A DNA stretch of 64,000 nt from Antonospora locustae (GCA_007674295.1 CM017455.1:62001-126000); one strand, 5' to 3'; counted from the first letter of the stretch, positions 46,719-57,020 are shown. The notes: a model not told the origin generated them from the letters alone. Numbers and translations are program-made.

Positions 46719-48365
46719 TTATAAAACATCAGTATCATTTTCCATAGGATCCCTGTTAATCAAATCTATGTCGATGTCTGTGTTAGAATGTATAGATTTA
46801 TCATATTTTCCAGCTAAATACCTTATAGCTAATCCCCAGCATACAGTTATCACTGCAACAATTGTTAGCGATGAAATAGCCGCTTTTCTCACATCATTAG
46901 AGTTATAAAACACATTTTCGATGTTAGTGATTCCAGAACCCATTGCTTTTCCTAGCTTTCCACATACGCCATCATATATTCCCTTGAACCTTGCACGGTA
47001 TGTAGGGTTTATCCTCATGCTCAGCGCTTCTTTGGACACATCAACTGCAGAATATTTTAATATCTTGAATCCTGTAACAATTATAGCCCCCAAGAACTGC
47101 TCTAACCACAAATTTTCACCGATACTTACAAATCCAAGCAAAGTTCTATTATTTCTAGCAGAGTTATTTAAGGCTGCCATTCCAAAGACAGATACCATTC
47201 CAAAGATACAGAATATAGGAGGCACGTATGCGACATATGAAAATCCCTTGTCACGAATTAATGTTGGAAACGATGACAATAATAGAACAATAGATAACGC
47301 ACCAACGGCGAGTTGTATGTCGGACTGGACTCCCATTACATGAAAATCAGCTTGCGCACCTTTTTGTAACGCATATTGACTCATGCACGTTTTAAATGAG
47401 GCTTCTATCATGTTTACCGATATTGAATACGCTATTACAGCAAATGAGATAGCTATAACTAATCTTGACAGAGCCATAGTCCGCATAGCGTCTATGAACC
47501 CAATTTTTCTCTTGATACTTTGTTTACAATACACTTTGCCTGTAACAAATAGAGGCTTGCGTGCAATGTTATTTTCAAAATATCTATGTATAAAATATAT
47601 AACAAAGGAGCAAAATCCCATTAAAACGAAGACCAGTTTGCGAAAAAATATTGTAAACTCGTACGAACTTTGCTCTGAGACGTACTTTATAAGTTTCATT
47701 GAGAATCCTGACACAATTAGCGCAACATTTCCGAAAACTAGAAACAACGGAATGAACCGCATAGATTGTTTCTGTGTATATATTTCGTTAGAAAGTGCAA
47801 AAAACAGAAACTGAAAGACAACAGTGCCCCATATTTCCGCTGAAAGATACATCAAAGAAGATGTCCACGAGTTAATAGGTAATATCAATGCAATTGTCCA
47901 CTGAAGACCCATAAACACCATCTTATCGTCTGCAAACAAATCTCTTATCAGAAACTTATTTAGTTCAAAAATGTGCTTGTATGACATAAGAACAGTTCCG
48001 TAAAGACAAAAATAAATTCCAAATAGTACGCACATTATTGAAAAAACTTTGGAAACAGGTGTGTTAACAAGAATCTTTTGTATAGTAAAAACAATACATA
48101 TGTTTACAGGAAGCACAATAAGTATCTTTAGATATGGAATGGACGCTGGATCAAGGCTCTCTATAATAATTGCGTCCTTCATATCTCTGCTGACGGAGTA
48201 AATGTATGACACAAGAAATAATATAACGCTCATATGTGCGAAAACAGGGCGTTCGCATCGTGCAACTTTGAATAAACGCCCAAAAAATGTTACTCCAGAA
48301 AGCGCCTCTTCTTCAACCTCCTTTTCTGTTGGCAAGCAGCTTTCGTAGCTCTCAGCTCTCGTCAT
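46719..48365 (-). CDS. NTT: Nucleotide transporter (NTT/TLC family), copy 1
   Basis: A 548-residue membrane protein with about 12 hydrophobic segments. NTT transporters, acquired by microsporidia from bacteria, sit in the parasite membrane and import host ATP and other purine nucleotides. The transport charges of the family are visible: R60-D-M-K63-D64 before DAIIIES, E in SAEIWGTVVFQFLF, E in SVNMIEASFK, and the Lys of ARFKGIYDG followed by GKLGKAMGSG. The N-terminus carries LPTEKEVEEEA, shared with the two neighbouring copies. It is divergent from a small gene and copies 2 and 3. No CCC element is seen. Confidence 0.96.
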   Translation of the reverse strand: MTRAESYESCLPTEKEVEEEALSGVTFFGRLFKVARCERPVFAHMSVILFLVSYIYSVSRDMKDAIIIESLDPASIPYLKILIVLPVNICIVFTIQKILVNTPVSKVFSIMCVLFGIYFCLYGTVLMSYKHIFELNKFLIRDLFADDKMVFMGLQWTIALILPINSWTSSLMYLSAEIWGTVVFQFLFFALSNEIYTQKQSMRFIPLFLVFGNVALIVSGFSMKLIKYVSEQSSYEFTIFFRKLVFVLMGFCSFVIYFIHRYFENNIARKPLFVTGKVYCKQSIKRKIGFIDAMRTMALSRLVIAISFAVIAYSISVNMIEASFKTCMSQYALQKGAQADFHVMGVQSDIQLAVGALSIVLLLSSFPTLIRDKGFSYVAYVPPIFCIFGMVSVFGMAALNNSARNNRTLLGFVSIGENLWLEQFLGAIIVTGFKILKYSAVDVSKEALSMRINPTYRARFKGIYDGVCGKLGKAMGSGITNIENVFYNSNDVRKAAISSLTIVAVITVCWGLAIRYLAGKYDKSIHSNTDIDIDLINRDPMENDTDVL

Positions 48366-48827
48366 GTTTGTTTTCGTTTCATATTTTTTCTAATAAGATC
48401 AAAATGTACACGTATGTATTAGCAATGGAGTCAAATTGTTATGTTATTTAGATATGTATTCGTCTATTGGACGGTGCAAAACCTCATGGCATAAAAAGTT
48501 ATTTGCAAACAAAAATTGTTTTTAGTGATTACAATGTATACATATAATATACAATACGCTAATACATAGTTTCTATAAATACTTTTTATATCAAAAAAGC
48601 TCTTCACCATCTAGTATTGCATTTAATGCTGCATATATTTTTTACCATATTTGTGCACTATAAAACACGATTTTAATTGACACTATATCAAAAATTAAAT
48701 AGAAGATGTAATTACATTATTGCATTCCATGTACCCTTTTTTTGAAAGCTAGCGTAAATACTATAAAAACAAAAAGCTACCTGAGTTCTATTTCTATACG
48801 TTATAAAATAAATACCATTTGGAATGC
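48366..48827. other. Intergenic, nothing recognised
   Basis: About 460 bp of AT-rich sequence upstream of NTT copy 1. Confidence 0.5.
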
Positions 48828-49016
48828 CTATTCCTTTTTATAAATTTTGTTAATAGACTCTTCAAATGTCCTCTTGTAACATTCGACATTTCCTTTTAAA
48901 TGTGTGCCTAAATTTTCTAGTTCCTTGAAGTTTGCAATTATGCTATCAACCGCCTCTTCCTCGATTTTTTCAAGCTTTTCTTGTATCTTGTTAAGATTAT
49001 CCTCCTGATGAGTCAT
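48828..49016 (-). CDS. Very small coiled-coil protein, 62 aa
   Basis: A 62-residue protein with CCC directly abutting its ATG, the same start signal as the large genes here. It is one long charged amphipathic helix (LNKIQEKLEKIEEEAVDSII), then NFKELENLGTHLKGN and a final basic helix. I do not recognise it; small Mediator-type or kinetochore subunits look alike. It sits inside the NTT cluster, between copies 1 and 2. Confidence 0.55.
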   Translation of the reverse strand: MTHQEDNLNKIQEKLEKIEEEAVDSIIANFKELENLGTHLKGNVECYKRTFEESINKIYKKE

Positions 49017-49461
49017 GGGTTAAAAAACTTACAAAGCTTCTGCATTTAGATTATGTTTTTACTACTGTAGAGATTGCAAAACCGTTTCAAGGGTTAGTTT
49101 TCATTTGCTAAATACTCTATAACTTTTCAAGTTCTATGCGTGGCTATTCCTTTGTCACAACATGTGTTTTTTTTGCCAAATGGACCAGTTTTACTGAAAT
49201 CATACTTAAAGTTATAGAATACATAAGGTTGTGTTGATGACTATTCTCCTTTTTTATCAAAGTTTCGAGACTATATAACTTTGCATTCACATTAAAAAAC
49301 TGCCTAGAATGTATTGAAAGATACAAAGCCATCATAAATAATAAAACATATTCACTATATAAACAAGCTGCATATACTTGGCATTATATTTCACATTTAC
49401 AAATTGAAAATGGCATGCTATCACTTATGCAATGTTATAAAAATATTTTCAAATACCCCTC
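49017..49461. other. Intergenic between small gene and NTT copy 2
   Basis: About 445 bp. A 62-codon minus-strand ORF (49144-49335) begins with two ATGs but lacks a start signal and recognisable features, so I do not call it. CCCC at 49453-49460 belongs to NTT copy 2. Confidence 0.4.
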
Positions 49462-51084
49462 ATGAATTCAGTTGACGATAAAAATATCACAAAGCAACAG
49501 CTGCCAACAGAAGAGGAGATCGAAAGAGAAGCACAGTCAGGAAGAAACTTCTTCTCCAAGCTTTTTGCAATATCTAAAGTAGAGAGAAAACTGTTTTGGG
49601 TGCTATGTGCGTTGTTTTTCATTATTTCCTACGTATACTCTGTAATAAGAGATATGAAAGATGCACTAGTCATACATAGATTGGATTCTGGGTCAATACC
49701 ATACTTGAAGATAGTCATAGTACTCCCTGCAAACATTACAGCCATTCTTATCATTCAAAAGATGCTCTCTTCTGAATCTATATCGAAGGTATTCTCCAAA
49801 GTTACATTATTTTTCTCAACGTTCTTTACAATATACGGCTTGATCATTAACTTCAAACTTGAGCCGAATGAATACATAAGAATAGATCCATTTTCTGATG
49901 GAAAAATGGCTGTTCTGGGTCTTGAATGGACAAGAGCTATATTTTTGATGGTTTTTGCTTATATGACGACATTAATATATCTGTTCGCAGAGTTATGGGG
50001 ATCTTGCGTGCTTTCGTTTCTATTCATGAGCTTTACAAATAGCATATGCACCAAAAGACAAAATTTCAGATACACTCCTCTGCTCCTTATTTCCTCAAAT
50101 ATTGCACTGCTATTATCAGGATCCACAATGAGATTGATTTCTGCTGTGAAGAGTGAGCTAAGCTATGAGGTAAATCAGTACTTAAATATCGGCATATTTG
50201 TCACACTTGGAATATTGGCCGCATCCGTTTTCTTCATACACAGGTACTATGAAAAATCTGTTCTGCTAAAGCAACTTTTCATTCCATCAGACAACAGTAA
50301 GAAAGGCTCTAAGCTAAAAGTTGGCATTGTTGAAGGTCTTAAGGAAATATTTACATCTAAGCTTGTGCTGTCGATGTCGTTTATGGTAATAGCATACAGC
50401 ATAACAGTTAATATGGTTGAGAATTCTTTCAAGAGCGTGATGTCGATCATTGCAAAAAATCGTGGAATTCCAAGAGATCAATTTGTGATGAAAACAAATG
50501 GGTCTAACCAAATATACACAGGGCTAATTGTTATTTTTATTTTACTTTTTAAGTTCAGTGAACTTGTGCACATATTTGGATGGATTTCAGTCGCAATAAT
50601 GCCACCACTTTTCAGCTTACTTTCTGGTATTGTGTATTTCACGATCACATACCACAATGTAAAAATGGAAAATAACGAAACTACATTTTTTTCTAATCTT
50701 TTTCCAAGGAAAGATACATTGGATGACATAGAGCTATATTTTGGACAGTTTAGTGTTGTCTTGTACAAAGTCCTTAAGTATGCCGCGTTTGATGTTTGCA
50801 AAGAATTTATCAGTATGACAATTGATCCTCTTTACCGAGCTCACTATAAGAGTATTTTCGATGGTATATGTGGCAAGCTCGGAAAGGCAATGGGTTCTGG
50901 TGTAACTAACATTCAGAATTTTTTCATGAACACTACAGACGTGAGAAAAGCTGCTCTATTCAGTATGACCATAATCCTTGCATTGGACATGTTATGGATA
51001 TATGCAGTGTTATATCTTGCGCGAAAATATAACAACAGCATAAAATCCAACAAGTATATCGAGGATGAAAAGCTCTTCCAATAA
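49462..51084 (+). CDS. NTT: Nucleotide transporter (NTT/TLC family), copy 2
   Basis: A 540-residue NTT with the same layout as copy 1 and the highest similarity to it: N-terminal LPTEEEIEREAQSGRNFFS, R63-D-M-K66-D67 before ALVIHRLD, AELWGSCVLSFLF, NMVENSFKSVMS and, near the end, HYKSIFDGICGKLGKAMGSG. All four charged positions thought essential for nucleotide exchange are kept. CCCCTC directly precedes the ATG. It is followed, head to tail, by copy 3 after 354 bp. Confidence 0.96.
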   Translation: MNSVDDKNITKQQLPTEEEIEREAQSGRNFFSKLFAISKVERKLFWVLCALFFIISYVYSVIRDMKDALVIHRLDSGSIPYLKIVIVLPANITAILIIQKMLSSESISKVFSKVTLFFSTFFTIYGLIINFKLEPNEYIRIDPFSDGKMAVLGLEWTRAIFLMVFAYMTTLIYLFAELWGSCVLSFLFMSFTNSICTKRQNFRYTPLLLISSNIALLLSGSTMRLISAVKSELSYEVNQYLNIGIFVTLGILAASVFFIHRYYEKSVLLKQLFIPSDNSKKGSKLKVGIVEGLKEIFTSKLVLSMSFMVIAYSITVNMVENSFKSVMSIIAKNRGIPRDQFVMKTNGSNQIYTGLIVIFILLFKFSELVHIFGWISVAIMPPLFSLLSGIVYFTITYHNVKMENNETTFFSNLFPRKDTLDDIELYFGQFSVVLYKVLKYAAFDVCKEFISMTIDPLYRAHYKSIFDGICGKLGKAMGSGVTNIQNFFMNTTDVRKAALFSMTIILALDMLWIYAVLYLARKYNNSIKSNKYIEDEKLFQ

Positions 51085-51438
51085 TTTGAGTACGTTTGAT
51101 AGTTAGTTTCATTACAGCATGTGTCTTTAAAAGACACAAAAAGAATTAAAATGGGGCTTTACTTTAGTTTTATCTCTTACTTTTGTTGTCTTCTTGAAAA
51201 TTCTAGACAGAAAATTTAGTTTCGTTATACTTGTTATTTTGATTGATTAGGAAGTCCGATATGCACGACAAAATGCTCTGAACATAAGAACATCGAATTT
51301 GAAATAACTATCAACACAACTTTCTCTTTCTGTAATTGCAGGTTTATACTCATAATTAAATTTCCAAAATAGGTATTTGCTTTATTTATAGTTTAGAATG
51401 CCATCCAAAACAGATATTAAGTAAACAAAAAGGCCCTT
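51085..51438. other. Spacer between NTT copies 2 and 3
   Basis: About 350 bp of AT-rich sequence ending in GGCCCTT before the ATG of copy 3; nothing else recognised. Confidence 0.5.
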
Positions 51439-53106
51439 ATGAACGCACAAATAGATGAAAAAGCAGAAAATGATTCCACAAGACTGCCTACAGAGGATGA
51501 AATGGAGATAGTAGCTACTGCAAGAGACAGCTTCATAAAGAAATTTATTTTGATTGCTGAGGCAGAAAGGTCAAGGGCTATGTGTACAAGCGCCATGATA
51601 TTTTTGATTATATTTGTATATTCATCTATGAAGGCTATGAAGAATGCGATGGTTGCTAGTCAAATAGATCCAAGTGCTATTTCGTACATAAAGCTTCTTG
51701 TTGTTCTGCCAATCAACATTGTAGCAATTGCCTTTACACAGAAGATGGTTTCAACTAGAAACGTGTCAAGAACTTTTACATTTATGGTACTAGGGTTTTC
51801 TGCTCTTTTCTTCATTTATGGGACTATTTGCTTTACATGCTTCGTTGTTGATTTTAGCTCAATGGATTATGCAACCGAAGACCTCTTCAGCGATGGAAAA
51901 ATGGCCTACAAGGGAGTTGGCGTCGTGTTTTATGTGATGCTTCGTACATTCACTTCTATACGAATTGTGCTGTACTATCTTCTATCTGAACTTTATGGCT
52001 CAATCATAACCTCTTATTTGTTCTGGTCTTTTACAAATGAATTTCTAACACGGAAACAAGCACTAAGATTCACACCGCTTTTTCTAATGACAGGAAACCT
52101 TGGGCTTTTATTTTCAGGGTTTTTGCTTGGAAGGCTGAACAGCTTTCTTAAGAATGCAAGCTATGAGATGAACCAGTACTTTGGAATAGGATTTCCGCTC
52201 TTTTGTAGTCTTTTGTGCACTATTATATGCATTCAAAAGCAGTATTTTGAAAGACACATTCTTTCAAAAGAGATTATAAGGATGTCTAGCGAAAAAAAAT
52301 CATCCTCTGGTCCAAGAAAAAAATCAGTGTCTTTTTTGGAGGCATTTAAAATCATATTTGCATCAAGATTAGTTCTAGGAATATCGGTGGCTGTGTTTGC
52401 TTATAACTTCTCTCTAAACATTATAGAGGGATTTTGTATTAGGACATACAAAGTGAGGGCAGAAAATTCTTCAATGCATATAAAGGCAGAACACCATATA
52501 AAGGACCTTGAATCACTAGGTCAAGTTATAATTGCAGTTGTGGTTATTCTATTTTCTTTTCTTCCGTCTGGAAAGTTTATAGAAAATGGGTTTTTCTTCT
52601 ACTATGCAATTTCATCATGTATTGTTGCTATATTAGGCACTATCTTTGTTATATCCATTGGCCACTTTAATATAGCTACTATCAGAAGCAACAGTCAGTC
52701 TGGTGGCATATTTGGAAGTTTTGAATCACGTCTTTATTTTGAAGAAAAAATAGCATTTATGATAATGCTTCTTTTTAGAATCATAAAATATGCTGCCTTT
52801 GACTTGACAAAGGAGGCATTGAGTATGAGAATAAACCCAATGTACAGGGCCATCTTCAAAGGTGTTTATGACGGCCATTTTGGAAAACTCAGCAAGGCAT
52901 GTGGTGCTCTGTACTCAATAGGGGCAAACTACTACTATAATGATCCAGATATTCGCAGCTCATCTATTCCGTCATTTCTGATTTTGATGGCATTGAACCT
53001 TTTATGGGTGTTCATGGTTTTCTACCTTTCAAGAAGGTTCAACAAGTCCATGCATGAGAATGCTGATATTGAACTTGACTGGGTGCAGGGAAAACCCATG
53101 TTTTGA
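51439..53106 (+). CDS. NTT: Nucleotide transporter (NTT/TLC family), copy 3, diverged
   Basis: A 555-residue NTT that is clearly homologous to its neighbours but diverged at conserved sites. The RDMKD block of copies 1 and 2 reads K65-A-M-K68-N69, so only the central Lys is kept; NMVENSFK becomes NIIEGFCI; and GKLGKAMGSG becomes GKLSKACGAL. The family Glu in SELYGSIITSYLFW and the Lys of FKGVYDG remain. These changes suggest altered substrate, altered coupling, or another location; in E. cuniculi one of four NTTs is mitosomal. CCCTT abuts the ATG. There is no sign of inactivation: the frame is full length. Confidence 0.94.
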   Translation: MNAQIDEKAENDSTRLPTEDEMEIVATARDSFIKKFILIAEAERSRAMCTSAMIFLIIFVYSSMKAMKNAMVASQIDPSAISYIKLLVVLPINIVAIAFTQKMVSTRNVSRTFTFMVLGFSALFFIYGTICFTCFVVDFSSMDYATEDLFSDGKMAYKGVGVVFYVMLRTFTSIRIVLYYLLSELYGSIITSYLFWSFTNEFLTRKQALRFTPLFLMTGNLGLLFSGFLLGRLNSFLKNASYEMNQYFGIGFPLFCSLLCTIICIQKQYFERHILSKEIIRMSSEKKSSSGPRKKSVSFLEAFKIIFASRLVLGISVAVFAYNFSLNIIEGFCIRTYKVRAENSSMHIKAEHHIKDLESLGQVIIAVVVILFSFLPSGKFIENGFFFYYAISSCIVAILGTIFVISIGHFNIATIRSNSQSGGIFGSFESRLYFEEKIAFMIMLLFRIIKYAAFDLTKEALSMRINPMYRAIFKGVYDGHFGKLSKACGALYSIGANYYYNDPDIRSSSIPSFLILMALNLLWVFMVFYLSRRFNKSMHENADIELDWVQGKPMF

Positions 53107-53182
53107 TCTTCTTAAGTTTTTATAAATCATTGTAAACTCGAAAATGTTCTATTTACATAATTACATAATATGATATCTTAAC

Positions 53183-55015
53183 TCAATGTTCTGAATTATC
53201 AGTGAGATATACATCGCAATCCAAAAGGGGATGTTCATTGTGTATATTAAGAAGGTTTTTTTCAAGTGTTTTATTATCATTTCTATTGTTTTGTATAAGA
53301 TCTATGATTGTCTCAACAGCCTCCTCAGGTGTTTTTCCGTCAATGACATTGAACAATCTATCTTTCTTAATTTTCCGTTGATGACACAAATGTATGAACT
53401 CATCTACGTTCTGCAGTTTTTTTTCTAAGCCTTGTGCCGTACCCACAATCTTGTTTAACATAAAGAACTTCCTCTCTATAATATCGACATGTTCTTTGTC
53501 AACGCAAAATATGCATAGACTGAATTTAAGAAGAAAGTCTATATTTGCCTTTTCAAGGGGAATAAACTGTGGCTTTAGTGTGTTTGAATATACTTTCATA
53601 AGTTTCTGTCGAAATAAGGCGAAGTAGATATCCTTATTGTGTACAATCAGAAGTCGCATACTATCAGAACTGACATTTTCTGACATGTGTTTTTCTCGTG
53701 CCTTTTCGTAAAGTTTGCATTTATGTTCACTATTTGCATTTCCTGTCAAACCATCTGTTTTTCTAGAGTTTACTTTTTTCTTTTGTTCTGTTCTGTACTG
53801 TTTTTGTTTTACTGAAGTTAAGATTCTTGCCGCATATTCTTTAACTATCTCTTTTAAGACTTCTGTATCTATATTAAAGGAATTCTGTAAAACACTTTTA
53901 TCATGTGAACAATCTTTAAGTATAGATTTGCTTACGTAACTTCTTATAATTAGAACTCTTACAAACAAGTCAATAGGCCCGTTCTTGATTATATTCACAA
54001 TACTTTTTTGTCTCTTGTGTTCGAGATTTATGCTAAATGAAATGTATCCACCTTCTTTGAATATGCTCTTTTTATCTCTAAAATCTAGCTTTCCTTCTGT
54101 TGTTTGTATGCCATAAACCTCCATAATCTCTGAGATTTTTGTCCCGTCCGTGGAAAGCATCCTTTCAAAGAAAGACAGGTCTATACTTTCAACTAATGAC
54201 TGTCTACATGACTTAGCAATTTGGGTCCACAAATCTCTTGTAGATGCAAGCACCACGCATGAACTTAGAAAATCTAGACGCGCAAACGCCCTAAGAAAGC
54301 GGTAAAAGTCATCTCTCTGATACAACTCATATATATCTATACTTGTGTCTATTTGCTGATTACCTTTCATAAATCTTTCTTGTACATATGAAAACGTATC
54401 CTTGTCCTTTAAGTGAAGAAGAATAAAATAAGATGTAAATTCCTCTTCGTTGTTTGAGTTATTGTGAATATGATGGTGTTTTCTTTTTTTGTAGAGATCT
54501 AATAGAGTTACAATGATCTTTTTTAGCTGTTCAAGGTGTAAGTGCAACTCAAAACGAGGTTCTGAAAAGAGAACATATATAAATACAACATGGAACCTTG
54601 CTATCTTTTCAAGCTCATATATGGTCTGATCATCCTCCAGTCCCTGAACAGCCATGTCCATCCTGACTGCTCTGCTTCTGTCCATTACAAACTTGTAGAC
54701 TTCAAATAGATGCGCTTGATCAATTCTTTCTAACAGAGAGAACAGGTGTTCCATAACCTTCACAAGAACAGGAAGAGGCCTTATGTCTTCAGGCAATGGT
54801 CTCAGCCGTCCAGCTGATGATCTTTGGTACTTTTTGACCATTGTTTCAGATTCAAAAATTGAAATGTCTTTTTTGAGCTCGCGTTCTATTTTTTCAAACT
54901 TTGGACAAAAGTCTCCACATGTTCCGTATATATCATCTGTGCCTTTTTGCGACCTGGCCATCCTTTCTTGTAGCATCTCATCATACTTTTGTCTTAACTC
55001 TTTGTTACTATTCAT
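53183..55015 (-). CDS. SAC3: SAC3/GANP-domain mRNA export factor (TREX-2)
   Basis: A 610-residue protein with the SAC3/GANP domain in its N-terminal half: GTCGDFCPKFEKIERE (31-46, with Cys33 and Cys37), RLRPLPEDIRPLPVLVKVMEHL and FEVYKFVMDRSRAVRMDMAVQ. SAC3 scaffolds TREX-2, which links transcribed genes to the nuclear pore for mRNA export. The C-terminal half is charged and helical. Yeast SAC3 is about 1,300 residues, so the FG-type N-terminus and most of the tail are absent. CCCATAAGGG directly before the ATG is the start signal. It is divergent from the MDM20 gene. Confidence 0.9.
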   Translation of the reverse strand: MNSNKELRQKYDEMLQERMARSQKGTDDIYGTCGDFCPKFEKIERELKKDISIFESETMVKKYQRSSAGRLRPLPEDIRPLPVLVKVMEHLFSLLERIDQAHLFEVYKFVMDRSRAVRMDMAVQGLEDDQTIYELEKIARFHVVFIYVLFSEPRFELHLHLEQLKKIIVTLLDLYKKRKHHHIHNNSNNEEEFTSYFILLHLKDKDTFSYVQERFMKGNQQIDTSIDIYELYQRDDFYRFLRAFARLDFLSSCVVLASTRDLWTQIAKSCRQSLVESIDLSFFERMLSTDGTKISEIMEVYGIQTTEGKLDFRDKKSIFKEGGYISFSINLEHKRQKSIVNIIKNGPIDLFVRVLIIRSYVSKSILKDCSHDKSVLQNSFNIDTEVLKEIVKEYAARILTSVKQKQYRTEQKKKVNSRKTDGLTGNANSEHKCKLYEKAREKHMSENVSSDSMRLLIVHNKDIYFALFRQKLMKVYSNTLKPQFIPLEKANIDFLLKFSLCIFCVDKEHVDIIERKFFMLNKIVGTAQGLEKKLQNVDEFIHLCHQRKIKKDRLFNVIDGKTPEEAVETIIDLIQNNRNDNKTLEKNLLNIHNEHPLLDCDVYLTDNSEH

Positions 55016-55282
55016 CCCTTATGGGCTGGACGTTCTACATGCTTGTATTATTATCGGCCGTTACCTACAAAAACCGCATTGTTATAAAAGTAAGCTCTGT
55101 CATAGCATCCCCACTTGAGAATACTCACATTTTATGTAAAGTATAAGTGTTACAATAATGAGTATTTGGTATATTAATTTTTATGTAGTGGACCATCTTT
55201 CTTGGATCAATAACCATACACTTATAATAAATGTAGGACACGCTCAAAAAATAGAACTTAATATTAATTTTCAAAACAGTCT

Positions 55283-55285
55283 CCC
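55283..55285 (+). promoter_or_regulatory. CCC start element of MDM20
   Basis: CTCCCTCAT directly precedes the ATG at 55290, downstream of an in-frame ATG at 55158; it favours the later start. Confidence 0.5.
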
Positions 55286-55289
55286 TCAT

Positions 55290-56930
55290 ATGCAGGACGC
55301 ATTTACGAAACATCACTACAAAATATTTAAGTTTCTTTCACAAAACGACCTTTCGCGAGCACTGGAATACATATGCAAATTAGAAATTCAAGGTGAACTT
55401 GACCAAGTACTAACAATACTCAAAACATATATTCTTGTTGAAATGCAAGACTACACAGAAGCTGAGAAGCTTGTTTCTAATGTGAAAAATGGAAAGCTCA
55501 ATTACTTTCTAAAGGTGATATATAAGGCCTTAAACAGAATTTCAGAATACAAAAACGTACTAAGCAATTCAATAATCGAACATTACGAAGCTTCAGTACT
55601 CTCAGGAGACTTTCCCTCATGTAAAAATGCAGGAATAAAAATGCTCGCAAAAAATCCAATTTATTTTGTTTTTGCGCTGATACTTTCATACGAAAGCACA
55701 AAAAGTAGTGAGGATCTTAGGCTTTTGAAACTTACCATAGAAAAGTATCCACCAACTGTAAATGTATGTACATTGCTTGTTAAAAGAAATATTCTTGTAG
55801 ACCATGTTATATATGCAGTTCAAAGGAACAAAGTAAACAGTCTGCCATACTTATACCTTCTGAAAGAAATTTTCATTAACTACCAAGAGTATCAGGAAAG
55901 TGTTATAAATTTAGTGCGTGACATAGAACCTCAATGCGATGCTGCAAGAATTTTTTCCTTCTTTGCTGAAAAATTTGATGACTGGCAAATATACGAAAAA
56001 GCTTTAAATGACAATGTTCAAATGGAGGAAAGGAAAGTTCTGAATTACGTTTTATATAAAATAAAAAGAGATGGTGACAAAACACTAGCTCTGAAAACAT
56101 GCACATCCTACAGTTCATTTAAAATTATATTCAAGATTTTTGAGCTAGTTGACATATACGAAGAACTTCCTGAGAACCTTAAGATTTTGTTTAACATTAG
56201 AATTGGCGCTACAGAAGAGAATGTAAAGCGTATGTACGAAATATACACAGAGGAAATGTCATTAGTTAATACAAATATTCTTCTTGCTTGCTTAATAAGC
56301 ACGAAAAAAGAGAACAACTTACTTCTAGCACTTTATATTGCAAGAACTATGTACGAAAAATTCAACACATATGAAATCAAGCTAGTTTACTTGTTTATGT
56401 GTAGGTTCTTCTGCATTTTGCCTGAAGTAATCAGAGTTATGGATGCTCTTGAAATCAAATCAATACAAAATGAAAATCTTGCCTTCATATGGAATGACCT
56501 ATGCATTTTACTAGGAAAAAGACACAATAAAAATGTAGAGAAGTACATAAATACGCACAGAAATGAAATAAGAAAGATCAACGAATATACGCTACAGTTT
56601 GTTGATGCTGGAAAGCTAGATCATGCTTTTGATCTTGTACATCTTAGAAGAAAGCTGTTAGATTCTATTATTTACTCTGAAATTTGCGAACAAACAATCA
56701 TGTCTCGATGTGTTAAAAACATGTTCAGTGATTTGCTGACACCTCCATGCTCTTACATCTTTGATAAATTAACTGTAAACCACGGTGGAAATCAAATAAA
56801 AATAGGCAACATTTTTCAGAACCCGGATAGCTTAAGGAATATAGGAGAATTCTTGGATAACGGAATGTATAACATTGAACCTTGCTCCGAATTTGCTAAA
56901 TGGCTGAAAAGCAACGGGTTTAATTTGTAG
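55290..56930 (+). CDS. MDM20: NatB N-terminal acetyltransferase auxiliary subunit (MDM20/NAA25)
   Basis: A 546-residue helical-repeat protein. The start reads HYKIFKFLSQNDLSRALEYICK, TPR-like helices follow, and EHYEASVLSGDFPSCKNAGIKMLAKNP with IYFVFALILSYES aligns with the conserved NAA25 block ending in N-P-Y-Y-F-x-x. MDM20 anchors NatB to ribosomes, where NAA20 acetylates Met-Asp/Glu/Asn/Gln N-termini; actin and tropomyosin are classic targets. Yeast MDM20 is about 800 residues. I chose the ATG with the CCC element; the longer version from 55158 adds 44 residues with no match to the family. Confidence 0.72.
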   Translation: MQDAFTKHHYKIFKFLSQNDLSRALEYICKLEIQGELDQVLTILKTYILVEMQDYTEAEKLVSNVKNGKLNYFLKVIYKALNRISEYKNVLSNSIIEHYEASVLSGDFPSCKNAGIKMLAKNPIYFVFALILSYESTKSSEDLRLLKLTIEKYPPTVNVCTLLVKRNILVDHVIYAVQRNKVNSLPYLYLLKEIFINYQEYQESVINLVRDIEPQCDAARIFSFFAEKFDDWQIYEKALNDNVQMEERKVLNYVLYKIKRDGDKTLALKTCTSYSSFKIIFKIFELVDIYEELPENLKILFNIRIGATEENVKRMYEIYTEEMSLVNTNILLACLISTKKENNLLLALYIARTMYEKFNTYEIKLVYLFMCRFFCILPEVIRVMDALEIKSIQNENLAFIWNDLCILLGKRHNKNVEKYINTHRNEIRKINEYTLQFVDAGKLDHAFDLVHLRRKLLDSIIYSEICEQTIMSRCVKNMFSDLLTPPCSYIFDKLTVNHGGNQIKIGNIFQNPDSLRNIGEFLDNGMYNIEPCSEFAKWLKSNGFNL

Positions 56931-57020
56931 CTTCTACAAAGTAGGTGTATCGAGATAGCACAAATAAGCATTGCTTACTAAAAATCCAGAGGATAAATAA
57001 TAATTTTGTTTAGAGTTGAC

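Noticed and set aside
49144..49335. 62-codon minus-strand ORF inside the NTT cluster starting ATGATG
   Set aside because: No start signal, no motif; its ORF length is not surprising. Could be revived by conservation.
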